Shown piece after piece: positions 52,895 to 64,000 of a stretch of 64,000 bases of DNA; the first letter of the stretch is position 1, and every line of letters starts with the position of its first letter. The DNA is taken from the NCBI RefSeq assembly GCF_024346055.1, contig NZ_JAGQCH010000017.1, forward strand, positions 1 through 64,000. Direction: 5' to 3'. A program made the position numbers and the translations under genes. The stretch comes from Cyanobium sp. Cruz CV13-4-11 (lineage in GTDB: Bacteria > Cyanobacteriota > Cyanobacteriia > PCC-6307 > Cyanobiaceae). The notes under the pieces are model-generated. The model made no database searches. It saw only the letters and a list, made by a program, of their open reading frames with translations, and was not told where the DNA came from.

Positions 52895-54883
52895 TCAGAA
52901 CGTCACCTCCAGCCGCAGGCTGCGCAGGGTGCCCCGATCGGCCCGGGCCGTGTCGGACACCTCCAGGGTCCAGGTGCCGCTGGGATCGCTGCCCTTCAAG
53001 TTCGCCAGGCCTGGCGCGTTCACGGCGTCGTAGGTGACCTTGAGATTGTCGGTGCCGCCGCCGGCGCGATCGTGGAGCAGCAGCGGAGCGGCCCCCATGG
53101 CGGCGGGCGGCAGCAGCCGCACCACCAGATCGCCGATGAAGGTGTGGTCGAGATCCACCGCCACCCGGATCGACTGCAGCGGGCCCGGGGCGGCCACCGG
53201 CAGGGTCAGGGTGGCGGTCTGGAAGTCGTTGATGGGCACGTCCTGCACGGCCTGGAACACCAGGGCCGCCGCCGGCTGGGGTGGGCGGGCCAGCTCCACC
53301 GCCTTGCGGGCGCTGACCCGCCCGTAGCCGTAGAAGGGGCTGCGCCCGCTGGCGTCGTAGTTGCCGCCGGCAGTGTCGATCCGCACGCAGGCCCGCCGCA
53401 GGATCTCCCGCACCTCGTCCCAGCGCAGGGCCGGATTTCGCGCCAGCACTAGGGCCACCACCCCGGCCACGCCGGGGCAAGCGCTGGAGGTGCCGCCGAA
53501 GGAGTTGGTGTAATGGCCCGCTGGGTCGCCCTTCTGGGGGCTGCCCTGGTTGTAGCCCAGCCCGCCGGAGCGGTCGGTGGTCCAGATGCCGGGGGTGAGG
53601 GAGGGCCGGCCGTCGCTGCTGGGAAAGCTGCACCACACGGCCTTGCCGTAGTCGCTGTAGGCGCTGCGTTTGGAGAGGTCGTTGCAGGCCGCCACGGCGA
53701 TCACCCGGGCGTAGCTGGCATAGCCATCGTTGTCGACGCTCTCGTTGCCGTTGCCCGCCGCGAACAGCACCACGCAGCCCTTGCCGCTGCGGCCCTGGGT
53801 GGTGGCGAAGTCGATCGCCAGTCGGGTGGAATCCGGCAGCGGCACCACCTGGCGGTGGGCGGGATCGTTCGGGTCCCACCAGGCCCCATCCGGTGGACCC
53901 CAGCTGCAGGAGATCACATCGGCGCCGTTGCGGGCCGCCCACACGAAGGCCTCGGCTTCCGCCTGGGAGCCCAGGCCGGAGGCCAGCCGGATCGGGATCA
54001 GCCGGGCGCCGGGGGCCACGCCCGTGGCACCGAACTGGCCGTTGGCGCAGGCCACCCCCGCACAGGCCGTGCCGTGATCGTCGCCGCGGCCGGGCCGGGG
54101 ATCGCCGCTCTGGCGGGTCACATCCCGCGGGGCAACCACCTTGCCGGAGGAGCGGAATTCCTCATGGTCGATGTCGAAGCCGTCATCCACCACCGCGATG
54201 ATCGCCCCGGTGCCGTCGCTGAGGGACCAGGCCGCCTCCACCTCGGCGTGGGCGTCGACGAGCCGGCCGTTGACAGCGGTGGCCTTGAGATGCCACTCGG
54301 ACGGGAAGGCCTGCCGGCGCTGCCGGCTGGGGCTCACCAGCTCGGGGTGGCAGAGCGCCACGCTCGCTTCCCCCAGCAGGGTTTCGGCGATCTCGAAAAC
54401 GCCGAGCCCGCTGTTGTCGGGAGCGGCCACGAAATAGGCGTTGCGGGCATAGCTGAGGGTGCGTTTGAGGCTGAGGCCGTGGCGCTGCAACAGCGCCTCA
54501 CAGGTTTCGGCCTCCGCGTCATCCTCAAACTTGACGAACAGATTCTCCGTGTAGACCACGGGCCGGCCGGTGCCATCCACCAGAACGCGGCCGGCGAAGT
54601 CCACCGCTGGTTCCGCCTTGAGCAGACTGCGGGCGGAGTCGCGCAGGGCCCCATCGGCCTGGGGGGTTCTGGTGCTCAACAGCTCCACCCCCGCCTCGCG
54701 GAAGCGGCTGAGGGTCTCGAACTGGTCAAGAATCCGGTGGGTCTCGGCACTGACGTGCGACACCTCGAACGGCCGAGCCGGCATCACCGCCTGGCGACTC
54801 AGGGTGCGGACGACGAGGTGATTGTCGCTGATGGCCAGTTCATGGGACCCACCATTCCTGCCACCGTATCGAACCTGAACCAT
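52895..54883 (-). CDS. S8 (subtilisin-like) serine protease with C-terminal P domain
   Basis: The 662-aa protein has a prodomain-like region (LFVKFEDDAEAETCEALLQR), then the subtilase catalytic core: Asp in IIAVVDDGFDIDHEEF, His in DDHGTACAGVA, and Ser466 in GGTSSACPGVAG. The last ~150 residues form a proprotein-convertase P domain (RVAVDLDHTFIGDLVVRLLP; GTWTLEVSDTARADRGTLRS). No signal peptide is evident. ATG 54883 has AGGAG eight bases upstream, which fixes the start. It may process secreted or partner proteins. Confidence 0.92.
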   Translation of the reverse strand: MVQVRYGGRNGGSHELAISDNHLVVRTLSRQAVMPARPFEVSHVSAETHRILDQFETLSRFREAGVELLSTRTPQADGALRDSARSLLKAEPAVDFAGRVLVDGTGRPVVYTENLFVKFEDDAEAETCEALLQRHGLSLKRTLSYARNAYFVAAPDNSGLGVFEIAETLLGEASVALCHPELVSPSRQRRQAFPSEWHLKATAVNGRLVDAHAEVEAAWSLSDGTGAIIAVVDDGFDIDHEEFRSSGKVVAPRDVTRQSGDPRPGRGDDHGTACAGVACANGQFGATGVAPGARLIPIRLASGLGSQAEAEAFVWAARNGADVISCSWGPPDGAWWDPNDPAHRQVVPLPDSTRLAIDFATTQGRSGKGCVVLFAAGNGNESVDNDGYASYARVIAVAACNDLSKRSAYSDYGKAVWCSFPSSDGRPSLTPGIWTTDRSGGLGYNQGSPQKGDPAGHYTNSFGGTSSACPGVAGVVALVLARNPALRWDEVREILRRACVRIDTAGGNYDASGRSPFYGYGRVSARKAVELARPPQPAAALVFQAVQDVPINDFQTATLTLPVAAPGPLQSIRVAVDLDHTFIGDLVVRLLPPAAMGAAPLLLHDRAGGGTDNLKVTYDAVNAPGLANLKGSDPSGTWTLEVSDTARADRGTLRSLRLEVTF

Positions 54884-55013
54884 GGAAAAATCTCCTGAGG
54901 TCTATCAGCTTGAACGCATGTTGGAGGTCGATCGCAGGGTGGCGATGGCGGCCATTCTCCATCGATTCGCTCGTGAGATTCACGCCGGCTTGAAAGGTCT
55001 TGATCTGACGTAA
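54882..55013 (+). CDS. Possible 43-aa protein divergent from the S8 protease
   Basis: The open frame reads MEKSPEVYQLERMLEVDRRV, then a helical REIHAGLKGLDLT tail. It looks protein-like, but its ATG overlaps the protease ATG head to head (CCATGG) and it lacks a clear ribosome-binding site. Treat as tentative. Confidence 0.25.
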   Translation: MEKSPEVYQLERMLEVDRRVAMAAILHRFAREIHAGLKGLDLT

Positions 55014-55189
55014 CGAGCCCAGGAAAACTTCATGCTTCTTCAGGTGACGCCTTGCTGGCTGGGCTGCTCCTGGTCAGCGTCGATTCCTGCTTTGGAGGTC
55101 AGAGTGGCTGGCCCAGAACGTCGTAGGTTCAGATCTCAACGCCTGGGCCTGCCTGTGCGTGAGCCTGTGCGTGTATCGATGGCCCCGTC

Positions 55190-55765
55190 ATGCGGACCCC
55201 TTCAGCCGCGCCAAGTGCTCCGCGTGGTTTGCTGGCGTTGTGCCTGGTCTGCCTGTTGCTTGCAACCACTGACATGAGCCGGGCCGGTGGGCTGTTCGAT
55301 GGATTCCCCCAACGGATTGCGGCGGGAGCAGCGAATGCCGTGGTGTACGAGCAGAAGCCCGGCTATTTCGCTCGGCATGGGGAGCCTCTGATCGAGGAGG
55401 AGGCTGAAGTTGTGTTCGAGCCGGAGCAGATCACCATCGTCCGGGGGCCTCCGGCCACTCCCCTTGCCCCTGGCCAGGCGCTCAGTCCGGTCTACGCACC
55501 GCTGGGGGGAAACTCCCTGGCGGTGCCAACGGGTCAGGTCTTTCTGCGCTTCCGAGCAGGAGAAACGGTGGCAGCACACCGTGAGGCCCTGCAGCAGGCG
55601 GGCTTCACCATCACCCGGGAGCTTGATGTCGCGCCCCAGGCCGCCTGGATCGGCGCCAGCTCGGGCAGCATCGCCGAGGCCCTGAGCGGTCTCCCGAGGC
55701 TTAGGGCGATCGATGGGGTGGAGAGCGTGGAGCCGCAACTGCTGATGCAGAGAGCCTGGCGTTAG
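55190..55765 (+). CDS. Exported protein resembling an S8 protease prodomain
   Basis: The 191-aa protein has an N-terminal hydrophobic signal (LLALCLVCLLLATT). Its C-terminal half reads VFLRFRAGETVAAHREALQQ, AGFTITRELDVAPQAAWIGA and LRAIDGVESVEPQLLMQR. This parallels the S8 protease prodomain next door (LFVKFEDDAEAETCEALLQR, HGLSLKRTLSYARNAYFVAA, ALCHPELVS). A free prodomain could act as an inhibitor or chaperone of a subtilase. Middle residues are Pro/Glu-rich. The identification is from my own alignment. Confidence 0.6.
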   Translation: MRTPSAAPSAPRGLLALCLVCLLLATTDMSRAGGLFDGFPQRIAAGAANAVVYEQKPGYFARHGEPLIEEEAEVVFEPEQITIVRGPPATPLAPGQALSPVYAPLGGNSLAVPTGQVFLRFRAGETVAAHREALQQAGFTITRELDVAPQAAWIGASSGSIAEALSGLPRLRAIDGVESVEPQLLMQRAWR

Positions 55766-55851
55766 TGGCATGGCCATGTCGGCTTCGCCGTTCCAGCTGA
55801 GGCCATCGCCCTTAAGGTCAGGGTCAAGGTGATCGCCCATCGAGCTGGCCC

Positions 55852-58598
<2,747 letters not shown>

Positions 58599-58602
<4 letters not shown>

Positions 58603-59366
58603 GCCCGCGCCAGCCGCCCCCGGCAAGGCGTTGGTGGTCGCAGCGGTTCATCGATGTGCTCGAGGGCTATGGGCTGGGCGGCCGGATGGAGCGAGGCCGG
58701 CGCTACGCCAGACGTGGCCAGGTGCTGGGCCTGGAGGTGGGCCCGGGGCGGCTGGTGGCCCGGGTGCAGGGTTCGCGGCGCACCCCGTACAAGGTCACGG
58801 TGGAAACGGAGCTGCCCGATGCAGAGGAGTGGCAGGCGATCGAGGCGGTGTTCCGCCAGCGGCTGGGCTGGGCGGCGAAGCTGCTGGCCGGCGAGGTGCC
58901 CGAGGATCTCGAAGCAGGCTTTCGGCAGGCGGGTGTGGATCTGTTCCCCGCGCGCTGGAGCGACCTGGAGGCCGCCTGCAGTTGCCCGGACTGGGAGGTG
59001 CCCTGCAAGCACATCGCCGCCAGCCTCCATGTGTTCGCCCAGCGGCTCGATGACGACCCCTGGCAACTGCTGGCCTGGCGCGGGCGCCAGCGGGATGACC
59101 TCATGCGACGGCTGCGGCCGACCGCGACGGCCACGGCGGCCGATGGGCCTGAGGAGGCTCTGCCCCCGTGGTGGCCCCAGGGGCTGGTGGCCCGGCCTGG
59201 TGAGCGCCTGGTGATCCCCGATCCCCTGCCGCCGGATCCACCCGCTCGGGTGCTGGAGCGCCTGGGGCCGATCCCGGTGCCGGAGGCCTTGGCGCAGGGG
59301 CTGGTGGAGCTTTACGGCGCGATCACCACACCGCCGGCGGAGCCGGACGCCGAGGCGGAGGGCTGA
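58599..59366 (+). CDS. SWIM zinc-finger protein
   Basis: The 255-aa protein has the SWIM signature ACSCPDWEVPCKHIAASLHV (CxCx..CxH) at residues ~127-145. The N-terminal part (RWWSQRFIDVLEGYGLGGRM, RGRRYARRGQV) is the usual companion region. SWIM proteins of this type bind DNA or protein together with SNF2 ATPases. ATG 58599 overlaps the SNF2 stop by 4 bp. Confidence 0.92.
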
Positions 59367-59381
59367 AGGCTCCGCCTTCAG
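59363..59381. terminator. Bidirectional hairpin between the SWIM and amylase genes
   Basis: An 8-bp perfect stem (59363-59370 with 59374-59381, loop TCC) lies at the convergent junction. The SWIM TGA is in the left arm and the amylase TGA in the right arm. It probably limits read-through from both genes, though no T-tract is present. Confidence 0.6.
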
Positions 59382-61024
59382 GGCGTCACCCCCATCGCCG
59401 CCAGGGCCGCCTCCTCCACCCACACCGACACCGAGCCCCCCGGGCAGTGCCATTCCGCCCAGCCGTCGCCGTTGGTGGTGATCGGCCTCTGGATGTGCCC
59501 GGTCAGGTCGCGGAAGGTGGTGTGGCGCTTGCCCACCTCCATCCACTTGTTGCCGGCGGGCCCGTCGCTCATCAACACCGCCATGGCCCCGGGGTGGCCC
59601 GGGGTGCCCAGGCGCGTCCAGCCGATGGTGTTGACGTGGTCGAGGTAGTCGTACTGGGGCCCGTAGGCGCAGTGGCCACGGGCCAGCAGAAAACGGTCGA
59701 TCAGGAAGCGGTGGCTGGGCAGCACGATCCGGTACTCCTGGCCGTCCTTTTTGTCGGTGTACTCGGCGCCGTAGTAATCGGCATGGAAAATGCAGGGATA
59801 GCCCTGGTCGCGGAGCAGGATCACCGCGTAGGCCAGGGGTTTGAACCAGGCCTCCACCACCGATTCCAGTGATTGCAGCGGCTGGGTGTCGTGGTTCTCC
59901 ACCAGGGTCACCGCCAGCAGCGGCAACTGCTGCATCAGGGTGCCATCGAGCAGCCGGCGCATGTCGTAATGGCCGCCGCTGCGGCTGGCCTGGTGGAAGT
60001 TCATGTGCAGCGGCGCATCGAACAGGCTCATGTGGCCGCCGGTGTTGGCCGCATACCAGTGCAGGCTTTCGATGTTGTACGTCCAGTACTCACCGACCAC
60101 GAACAGATCGCGCTGGGCATGCTCCTCCAGGTCGCCGATCCAGTCGAGGAAGAAGTCACTGGCGATGTGTTTGATGGCATCGAGGCGGAAGCCGTCCGCC
60201 CCCACGTGGTCCAGGGTCCAGCGGCCCCAGTGCTTGAGCTCACCGCGCACCTCGGGATGGTTCACGTTGAGGTCGCTGCCCATCAGGTAGTCGAAGTTGC
60301 CCTTCTCCAGGTCGACGTTGCTCTCGAAGCCGGCCCCCTGGGTGCGCCAGATGGCCTTGAAACCGGGATCCAGGCTGTTGTGATCGACGGCGTCGAAGTG
60401 GTACCAGTGCCACTGCATGGATGAGTAACGGTCGCCGCGGCCGTCGAAGCGGAACCGGGTCCAGGCGCTGATCGTGCGTTCCTCCCCCAGGGGCCGGTTG
60501 CGGTCGGCGGGGTCGTAGGGGGTGGCCCGGTACTGCTCCTGGTCGTCGGCGTTCATCTTGTGGTTGAACACCACATCGGCGTACACCTGGATCCCCACCG
60601 TGCGGCAGGCCTGCACGGCCTCCAGGTACTCCTGTTTGGTGCCGTACTTGGTGCGCACCGTCTTCTGCTGGTCGAATTCGCCCAGGTCGAACAGGTCGTA
60701 GGTGCCGTAGCCCACATCCCACACACTGCTTCCCTTGCCGGCCGGCGGCAGCCACAGGGCGGTGATGCCCGCCTGGGCCAGGGCCGGCGCCTCCTGGCGC
60801 AGCCGCCGCCAGTGGCCGCCGTCGCCATCGCTGTACCAGTGGAACCACTGCATCAAGGTGCCGTTGAATTCCGTCGGTGCCGCCAGCTTGCGGGCGCTGA
60901 TCTCGGCTTCGTGGCTGGCCAGCCACTCCTGCAGCAGCGCCACCGCCGCCGCGCCGGTGGCGAGGGCCGGGTCCCTCTCGACGGCGAGAACCTCCTGCTT
61001 GAGCGCTGCAAAAAGTGAGGCCAT
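59378..61024 (-). CDS. Cytoplasmic GH13 alpha-amylase
   Basis: The 548-aa protein has the four GH13 regions: VYADVVFNHKM (region I), GFRLDAIKHIA with the nucleophile Asp (II), FVVGEYWTYN with the acid/base Glu (III), and VENHDTQ (IV). No signal peptide is present, so it acts inside the cell on glycogen or maltodextrins. The first ~50 residues are a helical extension before FNGTLMQWFHWYS, where the standard GH13_5 barrel begins. Confidence 0.94.
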   Translation of the reverse strand: MASLFAALKQEVLAVERDPALATGAAAVALLQEWLASHEAEISARKLAAPTEFNGTLMQWFHWYSDGDGGHWRRLRQEAPALAQAGITALWLPPAGKGSSVWDVGYGTYDLFDLGEFDQQKTVRTKYGTKQEYLEAVQACRTVGIQVYADVVFNHKMNADDQEQYRATPYDPADRNRPLGEERTISAWTRFRFDGRGDRYSSMQWHWYHFDAVDHNSLDPGFKAIWRTQGAGFESNVDLEKGNFDYLMGSDLNVNHPEVRGELKHWGRWTLDHVGADGFRLDAIKHIASDFFLDWIGDLEEHAQRDLFVVGEYWTYNIESLHWYAANTGGHMSLFDAPLHMNFHQASRSGGHYDMRRLLDGTLMQQLPLLAVTLVENHDTQPLQSLESVVEAWFKPLAYAVILLRDQGYPCIFHADYYGAEYTDKKDGQEYRIVLPSHRFLIDRFLLARGHCAYGPQYDYLDHVNTIGWTRLGTPGHPGAMAVLMSDGPAGNKWMEVGKRHTTFRDLTGHIQRPITTNGDGWAEWHCPGGSVSVWVEEAALAAMGVTP

Positions 61025-61090
61025 GGGTCTGGCGGGGCGGAGACAGGACCCACCGCTAGCAGCGCTGGCCCGGAGTCGCCGTAGCCGGCC

Positions 61091-62266
61091 TCAGCGGACG
61101 TCGTAGCGGAGCCAGCGGCAGTCGATGCCGCCATTGCTCACCGGCACCCGGCGGCTGGCCTTCATGCGCAGGGCCCCCGTGAGGGCGGGGTTGCCGCTCA
61201 GCAGCCATAGCGTCCAGCCGCCGCAGCGCTCCTTCAGCATCCGCCCCAGATCGCCGTAGAGCGCCTCCAGGTCGTCGTCGCGGCCGAGCCGCTCGCCGTA
61301 GGGCGGGTTGCACACCAGCAGCCCGGGTGTCTCGGGGGGATGGAAATCGCGAAAGTCCCCCTCCTGCAGCTCGATCCAGTCGGGCACGCCGGCCGCCGCC
61401 GCGTTGCTGCGGGCCATGGCCAGCACGGCCGGATCCCGCTCCATGCCCACGATGGCCGCCAGGGGGGCGCCATCGGGGAGGTTGGTGCGGGCCATGGCCG
61501 TGGCGGCGGCCCGCTCCCGATCCCACAGGACGGCATCGAAATCTGGCCAGCGCTCCAGGCTGAAGGCGCGCTCCAGGCCGGGGGCGCGGCCGAGGGCCCG
61601 GCAGGCGGCCTCGATCAGCAGGGTGCCGGACCCGCAGAAGGGATCGGCCAGGGGCACCGTGCCGTCCCAGCCGGTGTGGGCGATCAGTCCGGCGGCGAGG
61701 TTCTCCTTGAGCGGGGCCAGGCCCATGGCGGCCCGGTAGCCGCGCCGGTGCAGGCTGGCGCCGCCGCCATCGAGGCTCAGCACCGCCTCGGGGCCGCTGC
61801 CGCCCGGGCGGCCGGGGCTGAGGTGCAGGTGCAGCACCAGGTCGGGATCGTCCAGGTCCACCGAGGAGCGGGATCCCCACACCTGGCGCTGCCGGTCGAC
61901 CAGGGCATTCTTCACCTGCAGGGCGCTGTAGTGGCTGTGGTTGAGGCCGGGCACACTGCCGCTCGCCTCAACCCGGAAGCTCAGCTGGGGCGGCAGCCAG
62001 CGCTCCCAGTCGGCGGCCCGCTGCACGCCGTCGTAGAGCTCCTCGCGGCCGCGGCAGGGGAAGCGGGCCAGCTGGCGCAGGAAGCGGAACGGCAACCGCG
62101 CCTGCAGATGCAGCCGGTAGAAGGTGGCCGCATCGGCCCGCAGGCCCACGGCACGCCGCAGGGGGCGCACCTCGCTGGCCCCGAGGGCCGCCAGCTCCGC
62201 CGCCGCCGGCTCCTCCAGCCCCGGGGGCACCACAGCGATGACGTCGAAGGGGGTGGAGCTGGCCAT
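61091..62266 (-). CDS. THUMP-domain class I RNA methyltransferase (RlmL/TrmN-like)
   Basis: The 391-aa protein has an N-terminal ferredoxin-like plus THUMP region (FDVIAVVPPGLEEPAAAELA; LVDRQRQVWGSRSSVDLDDP). The Rossmann methyltransferase follows, with LADPFCGSGTLLIEAACRAL (motif I), GMERDP and LLVCNPPYGERLG (NPPY catalytic motif). Such enzymes make N2-methylguanosine in 23S rRNA or tRNA. The substrate cannot be set from sequence alone. Confidence 0.9.
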   Translation of the reverse strand: MASSTPFDVIAVVPPGLEEPAAAELAALGASEVRPLRRAVGLRADAATFYRLHLQARLPFRFLRQLARFPCRGREELYDGVQRAADWERWLPPQLSFRVEASGSVPGLNHSHYSALQVKNALVDRQRQVWGSRSSVDLDDPDLVLHLHLSPGRPGGSGPEAVLSLDGGGASLHRRGYRAAMGLAPLKENLAAGLIAHTGWDGTVPLADPFCGSGTLLIEAACRALGRAPGLERAFSLERWPDFDAVLWDRERAAATAMARTNLPDGAPLAAIVGMERDPAVLAMARSNAAAAGVPDWIELQEGDFRDFHPPETPGLLVCNPPYGERLGRDDDLEALYGDLGRMLKERCGGWTLWLLSGNPALTGALRMKASRRVPVSNGGIDCRWLRYDVR

Positions 62267-62327
62267 CCCCCCATGCTGCTGGTTGGGTGGCGACCCAGGG
62301 GTGGCACGATGCTCGTCTTCGGACGAA

Positions 62328-63329
62328 CTAGAGGTCTGGGTAGGTCAGTGGTGAATTGCGGAGTTGTTGTTCTGTCTTGGCCATTCGGGCTGACACAAGA
62401 TCGCCTGGATTTAGCTGCTGGGAGGGTGATTTTAGTTCGATGCAGAATCCACACGCTGATGTCTTGAGCTGATGCTCGCTCTGGACGTCTGGCCGCGGCC
62501 TATTAGCCATGCAGACGTGCTGAAGAAGGCCATTGATCCAGATTTCAACCCGTGCTGGAGGATCGGCGTGCCCAACAAAAGCCCAACCCTTGATTTTATC
62601 TTTTTGTACTTCTTCAAGTCGGCCCTGCCAGCCCTGTTGCTGGCGAACTTCGCGGCGATAGAGATCGGGCGATACTTGGATACTAGCTCTGCAGGCGGCC
62701 TTGCTGGTGGCATCCAGATTGAGCATCAGAAATCGATCCAATTGATCAACAAGCAAATCGGGATCCAGAAGGGCTTTTTCATAGGAGACCAGCAGACAGG
62801 GGCGATCGATTCGATCAAGGAATCTCACCAGGCGGCGGTATTCTCTAAGGCTCTGCGTGAGTTGACTTTGTAAGCTTTCACCCTTGGAGACCTGGCGCCG
62901 GCCCGCGATGGCAAGAATGTCGCGAAAAATCACCACAAGGTAGGGACGTCTTAGCAGCCTGAGCAGTGATGGCTCCAGAACCTGACGGGATGGAAGCTTG
63001 AAGCCCCACAGATTGTGATCCTGATTGCGTTGATCAATCAACAGCAGCAATTCCCTGCGCTGTCGTGGCTGTAGGAGTGCTGCGAGCTGCTGATCTTCGT
63101 GCGTCCCTATAGCTGTTTGCTCACCCATGCAAATGCCTGCCGCTTTGAGTACGGCCGCCAGCATGGAGGTACCGGAACGTCCCAACCCTGCCACCACAAC
63201 AGTGCCTGCTGAGTCTTGATCTTTGGTATTGGCATTGAGAAGCCAGAATCCAGAGTTCCGATGGCTTTCTGCGCCGCCTCCCAGCATGCTGATCGCTTCA
63301 GATTTTGGGCGAAACTGCTTGAACATCAT
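62328..63329 (-). CDS. Sulfotransferase-like protein
   Basis: The 333-aa protein has the PAPS 5'-phosphosulfate loop VVVAGLGRSGTSMLAAVLKA (residues ~44-63) and a 3'-phosphate region (VIFRDILAIAGRRQV). The C-terminal third (IKGWAFVGHADPPARVEIWI) resembles a beta-rich add-on common in cyanobacterial polysaccharide sulfotransferases. Its ATG overlaps the stop of the KpsC-like gene by 4 bp, so the two likely act on the same surface polysaccharide. Confidence 0.78.
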   Translation of the reverse strand: MMFKQFRPKSEAISMLGGGAESHRNSGFWLLNANTKDQDSAGTVVVAGLGRSGTSMLAAVLKAAGICMGEQTAIGTHEDQQLAALLQPRQRRELLLLIDQRNQDHNLWGFKLPSRQVLEPSLLRLLRRPYLVVIFRDILAIAGRRQVSKGESLQSQLTQSLREYRRLVRFLDRIDRPCLLVSYEKALLDPDLLVDQLDRFLMLNLDATSKAACRASIQVSPDLYRREVRQQQGWQGRLEEVQKDKIKGWAFVGHADPPARVEIWINGLLQHVCMANRPRPDVQSEHQLKTSACGFCIELKSPSQQLNPGDLVSARMAKTEQQLRNSPLTYPDL

Positions 63330-64000
63330 GAATGGATGATCGGCATGAATGCGGCCAGGTGCTGCAGGCTGAGGGCGAGGCGTGAGGGAGGACTGGCCTG
63401 CAGCGCAATCAAGTGATCCACAGCCTGCTCAGGCGTGATGAACCAGCCGCAGCGCTGGTTCACATAGCTGGGATACGCCATCAGGGCCCCGAAGACCAGT
63501 TCATCCAATGTAAGCTTGCGTCCACGTCGCTCGCACTGCAGCTGATCCATGGTGAGACCCCAGCCAGCATAAAAGGGCAGGCCATGGCAGACCACGGGGA
63601 CCTCTCTGAGCAGGGCCTCAAAGCCTGTGCCGGAGGTGAGAACATGGATGCGATCCACCTGGTTCAGCAGCGTATCGATCGCGATGTCTGGCAGTACGGC
63701 ATCCACGATACTTGGAATGGAGCCCTCTCCTTCACCGGCTGGCCTCCGCCCATTGGCGACGAAAGGGTGAGGTTTATAAATCAAATGGGCCTCGGGTTCC
63801 AGCCGGCGGGCGGCTGTGGCAAGGGCCAGGTTGGTGCGAATGCCTGGGGCCCCGTAGCGAATGGAGGCATCCTGTTCAACTTGCCCCACCACCAGCACCA
63901 CAGGCTTGTCGTGATAAGGGCGTATCCAGTTCTGGCCTTTCAGATTGTATTTGCTGAGGGAAGCAGATAGGATCACGGAACGCAGTCGTTGGGCTCGCAC
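63326..64000 (-). CDS. KpsC-like capsular polysaccharide glycosyltransferase (5' end outside window)
   Basis: The visible 224 residues contain VVLVVGQVEQDASIRYGAPG, LIYKPHPFV, HVLTSGTGFEALLREVPVVC and LPFYAGWGLTMDQLQCERRG. The PFYAGWGLT motif is diagnostic of KpsC/KpsS beta-Kdo transferases that build the linker of group 2 capsules. The protein continues beyond the window. It is coupled with the sulfotransferase gene by a 4-bp overlap. Confidence 0.85.
   Translation of the reverse strand: MRAQRLRSVILSASLSKYNLKGQNWIRPYHDKPVVLVVGQVEQDASIRYGAPGIRTNLALATAARRLEPEAHLIYKPHPFVANGRRPAGEGEGSIPSIVDAVLPDIAIDTLLNQVDRIHVLTSGTGFEALLREVPVVCHGLPFYAGWGLTMDQLQCERRGRKLTLDELVFGALMAYPSYVNQRCGWFITPEQAVDHLIALQASPPSRLALSLQHLAAFMPIIHS

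Overview
The window looks like the chromosome of a GC-rich picocyanobacterium of the Cyanobium/Synechococcus group. Photosystem II PsbX, a high-light-inducible (HLIP) protein, Ycf66, a Ycf19/YGGT protein, a DUF3747 protein and the cyanobacterial LpxB-related protein all occur among GC-rich housekeeping genes.

Layout. (1) 1-4786, minus: the first ~1,595 codons of a giant repetitive surface or secreted protein that runs out of the window (NIDO-like head, about 16 ELW-type repeats, then cadherin-like repeats), followed by IS66 debris. (2) 5.7-11 kb: a VapBC pair, a sulfur module (two-domain rhodanese, 42-aa exported peptide, YeeE/YedE transporter), a winged-helix plus nucleotidyltransferase pair, and a broken methyltransferase. 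(3) 11-15.9 kb: MDR oxidoreductase, aldolase/SDR fusion and a PEP-CTERM-like protein, with remnants of DUF4143 and Uma2 genes. (4) 15.9-18.7 kb: mostly decayed sequence around an intact DUF4143 ATPase, with a perfect 21-bp hairpin. (5) 18.7-40.3 kb: core block (GltS-like carrier, S9 peptidase, def, rpsU, comM, HIT, ABC transporter, HLIP, ycf66, psbX, YGGT, accC, tRNA-Leu, LpxB-like, msrB, PRC-barrel, smc, DUF883/holin-X-like pair). (6) 40.3-52.9 kb: the accessory island and the main discovery. (7) 52.9-64 kb: S8 protease and an orphan prodomain-like protein, SNF2/SWIM pair, alpha-amylase, THUMP methyltransferase, sulfotransferase and a KpsC-like capsule gene.

The island carries a diversity-generating retroelement (DGR): Avd (49591-49953), reverse transcriptase with YVDD and IGNLTSQ motifs (49950-51020) and an AAC-rich template repeat (51039-51159). 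Its clearest target is the 3' end of a 1,185-aa protein (45936-49493). That variable repeat differs from the template at 14 positions, and all 14 are template adenines. The target protein joins a SAV_2336/vWA-like region, a GH24 lysozyme with E/D/T residues in place, and a formylglycine-generating-enzyme-fold (C-type-lectin-like) display domain. It directly follows a MoxR AAA+ ATPase gene and a DUF4062/VMAP-like gene, with a RipA-like membrane protein upstream. This is the gene set of a vWA-MoxR-VMAP ternary conflict system. A second FGE-fold target (51977-52846) carries an older variable repeat, and a third FGE-fold protein (40999-42348) has a diverged, probably orphaned one.

Inferred model: the retroelement diversifies a ligand-sensing lectin-like domain, the DUF4062/VMAP protein and MoxR ATPase gate it, and the lysozyme, possibly helped by the membrane protein, is the effector. 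Only the gene content, order and adenine-specific variation are read directly from the sequence.
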